64,000 bases of DNA from Sphingobacterium sp. SGR-19 (GTDB lineage: Bacteria; Bacteroidota; Bacteroidia; Sphingobacteriales; Sphingobacteriaceae): the NCBI RefSeq assembly GCF_011043555.1, contig NZ_JAAKGS010000004.1:124001-188000 (forward strand), written 5' to 3'. The notes beneath the pieces were generated by a model that saw only the letters and a list, made by a program, of their open reading frames with translations, was not told the origin of the DNA and made no database searches. Shown in pieces: positions 35,169-42,286 of this stretch. Numbering within the stretch: position 1 is the stretch's first letter; each line of letters begins with the position of its first letter. Both the position numbers and the translations under genes were made by a program.

Positions 35169-37352
35169 TTATCGGGGTCGAACAAAATCTACCCGAAACA
35201 ATGTACCTTTGCCGAGTTCGCTTTCCACAGCAATTGTTGCATTTAGTCTATTGACAATTCTCTTCACAATAGATAAACCTACGCCAGATCCTTCATAACC
35301 AGTAGAATTTGGCATACGCAGAAAAATCTCAAAAATATCATTATTGTTTTTCAAGTCCATCCCGATACCATTGTCTTCAATAAAATAGGATATGTGAGTA
35401 TCGTTAATCTTGCTATATACTTTCACGTAAGGATGCTGTTCCTTCCCGCTGTATTTTATGGCGTTGCCGATTAAATTTAAGAACAGCTGAAAAAGAAGCG
35501 TTCTTTCGGCGAAAACAGGATAAACTTCTCCAAGTTCAAAATGTAGGTTGTGCACGCCATGTTCCTGTTTGGCTGTTTCTACAATAGACTGAATATGTGC
35601 TGTCGGGTCGATGAGGTAAGGCTTCAGTGCAACCGAACTTTTGGCTGCAAACTCTTCGTGCATCTTCTCCATCATTTCAGACATCAATTGCACAGCATCC
35701 AATATATTGGTACTACATCGTTTTAAAAACGCCTCACTTAGATCCGGTTTCATTTGAATCATTTGTGCGGAAAGCCGGATAGCAGATAGCGGATTTTTGA
35801 GGTCGTGCGTCAATGTATAGCTATATGTATCCAATGTATTGTTTGCGTTCACAAGTTCTTCGTTTAGTCGTTGTATCTCTCCAGCTTTTTTAGCCAGAAC
35901 CTGTTGTACTAAAAGGACGATACGTTCGATAAATTGGATTTCCCGTTGTTCCCACTTGATGGATGTGCCTTGGTTGATTTGCTTCCAAGCCTCGAAAGAA
36001 GTACGTGGAGAAGGAAACTTCTGATTGCTAACCGGGTCATACTGTATGATTTTTTCTGGTTTACCCGCCCATACTTCTTCTATTCTATATTCTTTCCGGA
36101 AAAATAACAAAATCCAAGACGAATCGGGAATAAGATTAGCTTTAATGATCCCAGGGAATAGTTGTTCGCTGGTTTGCAGCCCCCCGGTATAGTTAAATTC
36201 ATGTGTTGCAAAAACATTTTCCTGCTGTTCGTCCAGTACTGTGTGAAGGGTGGCGATATGGCGTTCTGCCGGTACATGACCAAACGAAAGTTGTTCTTCA
36301 TGATTGCCAATCCACATGCCGTCTGCGGCCAACTTGTGCATTAATCGATGTGCGAACGTGTTAAAAGTGGCCAATAAGTCATTAGTTAACCACAGCTTCT
36401 CTTTCAGTTCTGCTTCCAGCTGACTTGTTAGCTCGATATATTGTGATTCCTGTTTCCGGCACACAGCCAGATAGTAGTTGACCGCATACTGTGTCAAAAA
36501 CGTACAAGCGTGTCTTTGTGCAAGATCGACATGCTTGGGTAACACGTTTTGGCAAGCCACCAAGCCCCAAAGTTCACCATCTACAACAATCGAAAAGCTA
36601 GCACTTGCACGAACTTGCGCATTGCGCAAATACTGGAGGTGTATAGGGGATAGCGCCCGTACACTGCAGCGGGTAAGATCTATATCTTCTCCTGTTGACT
36701 GTATCAAAGGGCTAACAATACTTTCAGTATCGGCTGTATGTCGGGCTAAAAACGCTTTATACAGTGCTCGTGCCTGTTCTGGAATATCAAATTCTGGATA
36801 GCGGTATCCCAAAAGCGAATCAAGATTATGGCTAATCGATTCGGCAATTACCTGACCACTTTTATCCTCCTTAAAACGATAAACCATGACGCGGTCAAAC
36901 TGGATAATCTCCTTGATCAGCTGCGTAAGTGATTTCCAGACATCATTGTCTTCGCGTTCGAGATGTTTAGCGTAGTAATAGAGTTTTGTTTGTTTTAGAT
37001 CAAATCCGTTACTCTGTTCTATTTCCAGATATAACTTTTCTGCATATCGATAAATACTAACATAGTAATCAGAACCATCCAGATTCACCTTCTCTACAAA
37101 GCGGTAAAATATGGGATCTGCGATTTCTTCTCTAAAATGCTGAAAAAGGGTATTGTATTTTGGCAAAAGAAAATACAGAAGTTCGTCTATACTCTTTCCG
37201 ATTACACTAGATACCGTACAGAGCCAACGTTGCTCCATATTTTCGCTCGCAGCGATACATTGTTCATGCCTGTCAAATACAAATAAATAGCCGAAAGACT
37301 GAACCTTTCCGCAGGTATGTATTCTTTCCTCATGACAGTCGATATGCCGCAT
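35169..37352 (-). CDS. Bacteriophytochrome histidine kinase
   Basis: A 727-residue red/far-red photoreceptor kinase. Order: short N-terminus with biliverdin-binding cysteine C6 (DCHEERIH), PAS to about 110, GAF with YPEFDIPEQARALY (D189) and SPIHLQYLRN (H238), PHY with the tongue motif PRTSFEAW near 449-456, then HisKA (H516 in LTHDLKNPL) and HATPase (NAIKYS, DNGIGMD, GSGVGLSIV). ACQN stands where bacteriophytochromes have ACHH, so the D-ring histidine is replaced by Q268. ATG 37352 is preferred over GTG 37403 because AAAGGAGA (37359-37366) lies six bases upstream. No response regulator or heme oxygenase gene is adjacent. Confidence 0.92.
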   Translation of the reverse strand: MRHIDCHEERIHTCGKVQSFGYLFVFDRHEQCIAASENMEQRWLCTVSSVIGKSIDELLYFLLPKYNTLFQHFREEIADPIFYRFVEKVNLDGSDYYVSIYRYAEKLYLEIEQSNGFDLKQTKLYYYAKHLEREDNDVWKSLTQLIKEIIQFDRVMVYRFKEDKSGQVIAESISHNLDSLLGYRYPEFDIPEQARALYKAFLARHTADTESIVSPLIQSTGEDIDLTRCSVRALSPIHLQYLRNAQVRASASFSIVVDGELWGLVACQNVLPKHVDLAQRHACTFLTQYAVNYYLAVCRKQESQYIELTSQLEAELKEKLWLTNDLLATFNTFAHRLMHKLAADGMWIGNHEEQLSFGHVPAERHIATLHTVLDEQQENVFATHEFNYTGGLQTSEQLFPGIIKANLIPDSSWILLFFRKEYRIEEVWAGKPEKIIQYDPVSNQKFPSPRTSFEAWKQINQGTSIKWEQREIQFIERIVLLVQQVLAKKAGEIQRLNEELVNANNTLDTYSYTLTHDLKNPLSAIRLSAQMIQMKPDLSEAFLKRCSTNILDAVQLMSEMMEKMHEEFAAKSSVALKPYLIDPTAHIQSIVETAKQEHGVHNLHFELGEVYPVFAERTLLFQLFLNLIGNAIKYSGKEQHPYVKVYSKINDTHISYFIEDNGIGMDLKNNNDIFEIFLRMPNSTGYEGSGVGLSIVKRIVNRLNATIAVESELGKGTLFRVDFVRPR

Positions 37353-37810
37353 ACGCTCTCTCCTTTCTAAATAGTAGCCGACAAACCCACGTGCAATAAG
37401 CACGCTTATTAATTATTATTTTGGTCGCAATAAGTTCTATGGAAAAACAAAAACGGATTGAAACATTCTCAAAACTACGAAAAATTTTTAACTTAATTTT
37501 TAAGAGTAGCAACGCTCGTTTTTAACCTTTTACAGAAATATAAAATGACGGCACTGCGCGGTATGTCTTTAATAAAGATCTTTTAAACGACATAGCTTGA
37601 TACGGTATCGCTGTAGGATCGATGCCGATATAGGTGACACGGCAGGTATTTTTAGTTCTTGTGCGCTTAGCAGATTCGGCGATAAAACGGAAGGAAATGT
37701 CTTGGATGGTTTGGGTAGCTGTACGATTTCGGGAAAACGTTGTTATAATGACAAGAAATGGTGCGAATATGTTGCGTTGTCGCACCATTTCTCTTGTTTA
37801 AGGCAAGAAC
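37353..37810. other. Intergenic region with hairpin, no recognised gene
   Basis: 458 bases between two leftward genes. A perfect 13-base stem (AGAAATGGTGCGA at 37754-37766 with its complement at 37780-37792, 13-base loop) lies 18 bases after the kduD stop and could terminate that transcript, though no T tract follows on either strand. The middle part, 37500-37750, is less AT-rich than usual spacers. It has open frames on both strands (up to 88 codons on the minus strand, 37522-37788) with no recognisable family. I see no tRNA. Confidence 0.4.
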
Positions 37811-38581
37811 TTATCTTCCCATCCAGCCACCATCGACGGTTAAGATAGTACCGTGCACATAATCCGAAGCTTTGGAAGCCAGGAATACGGCTGGTCCTTT
37901 AAAGTCTTCCGGTTCACCCCAACGTCCGGCAGGGATACGACCCAAGATAGAAGCGGAACGCTCTGGATCGTCGCGTAAAGCTTCTGTATTATCTGTAGCG
38001 ATATAACCGGGAGCGATAGCATTGACGTTAACACCTTTAGACGCCCATTCATTAGCAAAAGCCTTTGTCAAGGAGCCTATCGCACCTTTGGATGCGGCGT
38101 ATCCCGGAACATTTATACCGCCTTGGAACGTCAATAGCGATGCAGTAAAGATAATTTTACCCGATCCGCGTGCAATCATATCTTTTCCAATCTCCCGCGT
38201 AAGCACAAACTGTGCATTTTGGTTGATTTCTATGATTTGATCCCAATACTCGTCTGGATGCTCTGCTGCAGGTTTCCGGAGAATATTACCAGCGTTGTTA
38301 AACAGAATATCAATAACCGGGTGGTCTTTCTTGACCTCGGCAATAAATTGATAAAGCGATTCGCGATTGGAGAAGTCACATTGATAAGCATAGAATTTGC
38401 GTCCAATGGCTTCCACAGATTGGGCGACTTTTGAGTTTGCCAACTCTAGCGTCGCAGAAACACCGATAACATCAGCGCCAGCCTCAGCCAGCGCCTCCGC
38501 TAGCGCTTTTCCAATTCCGCGTTTGCAGCCTGTAATCAAGGCTACTTTTCCGGATAAATCAAATGTATTTAAAACAGACAT
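37811..38581 (-). CDS. kduD: 2-deoxy-D-gluconate 3-dehydrogenase / DK-II reductase (SDR)
   Basis: Short-chain dehydrogenase that reduces 2,5-diketo-3-deoxygluconate (DK-II) to 2-keto-3-deoxygluconate with NAD(P)H. The 256-residue protein begins FDLSGKVALITGCKRGIGKA (cofactor loop), with NNAG, catalytic S (TASLLTFQGG) and YAASKGAI (Tyr, Lys). The C-terminal RIPAGRWGEPEDFKGPAVFL is the KduD-type signature. It is the last gene of the leftward kduI-DUF4861-kduD unit. Product KDG would enter Entner-Doudoroff-type metabolism; KDG kinase and aldolase are not in the window. Confidence 0.93.
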   Translation of the reverse strand: MSVLNTFDLSGKVALITGCKRGIGKALAEALAEAGADVIGVSATLELANSKVAQSVEAIGRKFYAYQCDFSNRESLYQFIAEVKKDHPVIDILFNNAGNILRKPAAEHPDEYWDQIIEINQNAQFVLTREIGKDMIARGSGKIIFTASLLTFQGGINVPGYAASKGAIGSLTKAFANEWASKGVNVNAIAPGYIATDNTEALRDDPERSASILGRIPAGRWGEPEDFKGPAVFLASKASDYVHGTILTVDGGWMGR

Positions 38582-38664
38582 TTTTTTGTGATTTTGTTGT
38601 TCGTAACTCGTTATTTTTCCCTCGGTTGGAGAGGTGTCCGCCTTGTCCTTAGTCCTTATCCCAA

Positions 38665-39792
38665 CTACTTGAGCCGGACAGTCAGCGGATTATTTATTTT
38701 TTCCACTTGTTTTTCGACAAAATTTTTCCATTCATCGGCAGAAGTTATCTGTCCTGCTTTGTTCCAGGAAGCACCATTATAGTATATAAAAGGGCGATTT
38801 TGTTCAACTTCAGCGCTTAACAAAAATTGTGTGCTGTCATTATCGATAAAGGTAGGTTGGTTTTCTGCCAATATCAGTGCAGTCCCGGTGTGACCATGTC
38901 CTTGAACATCCGGCTCCCAATAAGCTAGGCTGCGATTTGATTCGCTATAATCGTATTGCGGTTCACTTTCACCGCGTCTCGCCAGCCCAACAACGATCGG
39001 TGTGCTTTTCGACTGTTGGTTTTTAAGATTCACAACCACTTTATTAAAGTATTCTCCTGCGTCAAGGGATATTGTTTTTGTTAAAGAGATTGTTTGACCA
39101 TTTAGCTCCTGGGGATCAAAGCTAAGTACGAATGCGGTGCGAAGCGGCCCGTTATCGAGGATCTGATATTTCCGATAGTGCTTGGTGAAGTGTATCTTGT
39201 TATCAAAGTAGGGAGCAATATCTCCTGCGCCCAGCGTTTGCCCCACAGAATAATAGTCTAGTCCCTCACCATGATCAGTGTGGTAATCGTTTTCCTTGTA
39301 CCATTTATCAATGACTAGCTCTTCGGTGCGCTTTGCCCATACATCGGTTCCCTGGGCATCGTCTGGTCGGCCTTCTAAAGCTTTCCCATACATACGGAAA
39401 GCAAGCACATTATTTTCCCAAGCGAAATCATCAAAACGCTCCGGCACAAAACGAGCATAGGTTTTCGCTTTGAACTTCGGTTCTGAATCTTGTTTTGTTA
39501 TAGTTAGCGTAACCTCGCCTTTCGCGTCTACAGGAACTAAAATTAAGATGTTTTCGGGTACGGAGTTTCCTTTTTTTTCAAGCTGATATGGAAGTTCTGC
39601 TTCGGAATCCGCCAATCTAACCGAAAAGATAGAATCTACATCAAAATGCGCCGTAAATTCTGCATAGGGAATACTGATAAGCTCTTCACGTGCTATATCT
39701 GTTGGATTACTTACCACGATACCTTTTTGTTGCTCGGCACAGCTTGCGCCCAATAAGGCACAAGCAAGGATAAGCCAAGTTATTTTCTGCAT
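38665..39792 (-). CDS. DUF4861 family lipoprotein
   Basis: A 375-residue exported protein: signal peptide KITWLILACALLGASC with lipobox ending in Cys19. The body contains blocks I recognise as DUF4861: NVLAFRMYGKALEGRPDDAQ, GTDVWAKRTEELVIDKWY, YHTDHGEGLDYYSVGQTLGA and GPLRTAFVLSF. The H/D/Y-rich central segment could form a sugar- or metal-binding site. It sits between kduI and kduD (10-base and 83-base gaps), as this family often does in uronate-polymer loci. The activity is not known to me; a role on unsaturated uronates or their rearranged products is an inference from neighbours. Confidence 0.85.
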   Translation of the reverse strand: MQKITWLILACALLGASCAEQQKGIVVSNPTDIAREELISIPYAEFTAHFDVDSIFSVRLADSEAELPYQLEKKGNSVPENILILVPVDAKGEVTLTITKQDSEPKFKAKTYARFVPERFDDFAWENNVLAFRMYGKALEGRPDDAQGTDVWAKRTEELVIDKWYKENDYHTDHGEGLDYYSVGQTLGAGDIAPYFDNKIHFTKHYRKYQILDNGPLRTAFVLSFDPQELNGQTISLTKTISLDAGEYFNKVVVNLKNQQSKSTPIVVGLARRGESEPQYDYSESNRSLAYWEPDVQGHGHTGTALILAENQPTFIDNDSTQFLLSAEVEQNRPFIYYNGASWNKAGQITSADEWKNFVEKQVEKINNPLTVRLK

Positions 39793-39801
39793 GATGTTAA
39801 C

Positions 39802-40653
39802 TTATTTTAGATCTGTTATAGCACACTTGTCCATATCGTCATAGTCCAGGTTTTCACCAGCCATTCCCCAAATAAATGTATAATTACTGGTTCCAGCACC
39901 CGAATGGATAGACCATGGTGGGGATATAACTGCCTGCTCGTTTTTCATCCAGATATGGCGGGTTTCGTCAATCGGTCCCATAAAATGGGAAACAGCTTGA
40001 TCTTCTGGTAGATCGAAATAGAAGTATACTTCCATACGGCGATCATGTGTATGCGATGGCATCGTGTTCCAAACGGAACCTGGTTGCAGTTCCGTCATGC
40101 CCATTTGCAATTGACAGGTATCGAGTACTTTGTGTAGTAACATCTGGTTGATAACGCGGTGATTTGCCGTTTCCATCGCGCCGAGTTCTATCTTGTTTGC
40201 TTCGGCTTTGGTCACACGCTTTGTTGGATAGCTGTGATGTGCTGGCGTAGAATTCAGATAGAACTTCGCTGGATTAGCGGTTTCATTACTGCTGAAAAAG
40301 ACCTCTTTTGCACCTTTTCCTACATATAAAGCTTCCTTGTGTCCAATTTCGTACACGATACCATCTACCTCTACCTTCCCTTCTCCACCGACATTGATAA
40401 CGCCTAACTCGCGTCTGGAAAGAAAATGGGGCTCCTTTAAAAGATCGTCTATCGTCTCCAGTTGTAAGCGCCCGTCAACAGGCATGGCGCCTCCAGCCAT
40501 ATAACGGTCGTAGTGAGTATATACAAAATGGATTTTGTTCGGTGCGAAAACGGTTTCGATCAGAAAGTTTTCGCGAAGTCCTTGGGTATCCAATGTTTTC
40601 GTTTCATTGGGACTAATCGCGTATCGACTCTCGAAGACAGTGTGCTTTGCCAT
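39802..40653 (-). CDS. kduI: 5-keto-4-deoxyuronate isomerase (DK-I isomerase)
   Basis: Zn-dependent cupin isomerase that converts 5-keto-4-deoxyuronate (DK-I), the open form of a released unsaturated uronate, to DK-II. The 283-residue protein carries the signature MPSHTHDRRMEVYFYFDLPE, containing metal-ligand histidines, and further SHFMGPIDETRHIW and SPPWSIHSGAGTSNYTFIWG. Length fits KduI (about 278). It is the first gene of the kduI-DUF4861-kduD unit and links functionally to the GH88 gene of the nearby PUL, whose product it would use. A LacI-type palindrome lies 71 bases upstream. Confidence 0.96.
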   Translation of the reverse strand: MAKHTVFESRYAISPNETKTLDTQGLRENFLIETVFAPNKIHFVYTHYDRYMAGGAMPVDGRLQLETIDDLLKEPHFLSRRELGVINVGGEGKVEVDGIVYEIGHKEALYVGKGAKEVFFSSNETANPAKFYLNSTPAHHSYPTKRVTKAEANKIELGAMETANHRVINQMLLHKVLDTCQLQMGMTELQPGSVWNTMPSHTHDRRMEVYFYFDLPEDQAVSHFMGPIDETRHIWMKNEQAVISPPWSIHSGAGTSNYTFIWGMAGENLDYDDMDKCAITDLK

Positions 40654-40723
40654 AATATTATAATGATTAAACTGATAAATGTTCTAAGATAAGAGTTAAA
40701 GTGTATTGAATGAAGAGTATCTT

Positions 40724-40737
40724 CGGAAACGTTTACG
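40724..40737. promoter_or_regulatory. LacI-type operator-like palindrome upstream of kduI
   Basis: CGGAAACGTTTACG, centred on AAACGTTT, resembles LacI-family operators (imperfect palindrome with central CG). It lies 71-84 bases upstream of the kduI ATG and overlaps the last codons of the Dabb gene. No LacI-family regulator is encoded in the window. Confidence 0.45.
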
Positions 40738-41164
40738 TAATGATCGTATCCCTAACCTCTACTTTTGTCCAATATTTACTGTATTTTTCTGCCGCAGCGG
40801 TATGCTTGGGATGCGTTTCATACGTGTTGATGTCCTCCATGTTTTGGAAGGTAACCAACAGATTGTATTGAAATGAGTTGTCTACGACCGGCCGTGGATT
40901 GGTGGGCGCCGGTTTCCCATATTGCAATGTTTGCACGCCGGGGACCTTACGAAGCTCTTCAAAAAAATTTAAAAAGTCTTGTTCTTCCTCCTCGGAAATA
41001 TCTTCTTTTAACCAAAAATATACACTGTGTAGAATGATACCGCTACCGAGATGCGAGGATGCTTTTTCTGCTTGCTGTACTGCTGGTTCCGAGGTGCATG
41101 ATGTGAGTAAAGTCCCTGTTAAACCTGCGACAGCAGCCGATTTTAAAAAATTTCTTCTTTCCAT
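40733..41164 (-). CDS. Dabb-domain (stress-responsive alpha/beta barrel) exported protein
   Basis: A 143-residue protein with an N-terminal Tat- or lipoprotein-like leader, MERRNFLKSAAVAGLTGTLL then SCTSEP, followed by a Dabb domain from about residue 45: GIILHSVYFWLKEDISEEEE, VPGVQTLQYGKPAP, YNLLVTFQNMEDINTYETHP, HTAAAEKYSKYW. Dabb proteins are small dimeric barrels with diverse or unknown roles. I use ATG 41164 rather than an upstream TTG at 41188. It is upstream of kduI on the same strand (79-base gap) and divergent from surE; a link to uronate metabolism is possible but unsupported. Confidence 0.85.
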   Translation of the reverse strand: MERRNFLKSAAVAGLTGTLLTSCTSEPAVQQAEKASSHLGSGIILHSVYFWLKEDISEEEEQDFLNFFEELRKVPGVQTLQYGKPAPTNPRPVVDNSFQYNLLVTFQNMEDINTYETHPKHTAAAEKYSKYWTKVEVRDTIIT

Positions 41165-41235
41165 AATATATTTTTGAGGAAGATACAAATAAAATCAGAT
41201 GATAAAGAAGAGTTTCTTTTTCCTAAATTCGCATT

Positions 41236-42024
41236 ATGGCGAAAAGGAAACCGACGATTTTAGTCGTCAACGATGATGGTATTACGGCTCCCGGTATCAA
41301 GGTACTGCTCGAGGAGATGCAGAAAATAGGCAATGTCGTGGTGGTCGCCCCGGATAGCCCCCAATCAGGAATGGGACATGCGATTACCATTGGCAAGCCG
41401 CTTCGTTTGGATAAAATCGATTTATATGAAGGGGTAGAAATGTATAAATGCTCCGGAACACCCGTGGATTGTGTCAAGCTTGCGGTAAATAAAATTTTTA
41501 AAGGCAAAAAGCCGGATCTATGTGTATCGGGTATCAACCACGGACTGAATTATTCTATCAATGTGCTATATTCGGGAACAATGTCTGCCGCCGTTGAGGG
41601 AGCTATAGAGGACATTCCATCGATTGGTTTCTCGTTGGATGATTTTTCCCATCACGCCGACTTTTCCCATTGCAGGCCGTACGTGCGGACTATTGCGCAG
41701 CAGGTTTTGGATAATGGACTGCAAAAGGCTACGTTATTAAATGTAAATTTTCCGCATATCAGCAAGGAATTGAGAGGGATTAAAATATGCCGACAAGCTA
41801 CCGCAAAATGGTTCGAGGAGTTTGACGAACGTCTGGATCCATATGACAGAGAATATTTTTGGATGACGGGTAAATTTCAATTATTAGATAGGGGGGAGGA
41901 TACCGACGCTTATGCTTTGAGTAATGGCTATGTTTCCATTGTGCCAACGCAGTTTGATATGACCGCGCATCATACCATCACGGAATTAAATTCTTGGAGT
42001 TTTGATATGAAAAATGAAAAATAA
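41236..42024 (+). CDS. surE: 5'/3'-nucleotidase SurE
   Basis: Metal-dependent nucleoside monophosphatase active on 5'- and 3'-nucleotides, involved in stress survival. The 262-residue protein begins KPTILVVNDDGITAPGIKVL, with the metal-binding DD, then VVAPDSPQSGMGHAITIG, YKCSGTPVDCVKLAV and SGINHGLNYSINVLYSGTMSAAVEG, all SurE signatures. A TAAATTCG sequence (41224-41231) just before the ATG resembles a -7 element with one mismatch. The stop overlaps the following small membrane gene by 11 bases. Confidence 0.96.
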   Translation: MAKRKPTILVVNDDGITAPGIKVLLEEMQKIGNVVVVAPDSPQSGMGHAITIGKPLRLDKIDLYEGVEMYKCSGTPVDCVKLAVNKIFKGKKPDLCVSGINHGLNYSINVLYSGTMSAAVEGAIEDIPSIGFSLDDFSHHADFSHCRPYVRTIAQQVLDNGLQKATLLNVNFPHISKELRGIKICRQATAKWFEEFDERLDPYDREYFWMTGKFQLLDRGEDTDAYALSNGYVSIVPTQFDMTAHHTITELNSWSFDMKNEK

Positions 42025-42286
42025 CTTTTGGGTAGGAGCGGCATTAGGGGTTGTTTTTCCGTTGCTAGCTCATTTAGCAACAATCTTTACGACCATTCAA
42101 ACGTCTTTATTTATACAAAAGCCTATCGCTTTGTATGTAATTGCTGCTACCATAAATCTTATTTCGGTTCGTTTCTTATACCGTAACGAAAAAGAAGCTA
42201 CAGGTAATGGCGTGGTGTTGGCTACATTTTTAGCGATGATTGTCCTGATTGTATTTATGCGGGAGATGGTGTTTTCCTATTCCTGA
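42014..42286 (+). CDS. Small three-span membrane protein, unknown function
   Basis: A 90-residue hydrophobic protein with likely membrane spans at about residues 5-25, 38-56 and 67-85 and a short basic/acidic loop (RFLYRNEKEATGNG). It overlaps surE by 11 bases and so is probably translationally coupled to it; its end overlaps the convergent HTCS stop by 10 bases. I do not recognise the family. The coding call rests on the overlap with surE, the length of the intact frame and a consistent hydrophobic pattern. Confidence 0.7.
   Translation: MKNNFWVGAALGVVFPLLAHLATIFTTIQTSLFIQKPIALYVIAATINLISVRFLYRNEKEATGNGVVLATFLAMIVLIVFMREMVFSYS

Noticed and set aside
37522..37788. 88-codon minus-strand frame in the phytochrome-kduD spacer
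   Set aside because: No recognisable family, its start lies in a hairpin, and a rival frame exists on the other strand; kept only as part of the described region.
40654..40723. Full consensus promoter for kduI
   Set aside because: Only TATCTTAG (one mismatch to the -7) could be found and no -33 element at proper spacing.
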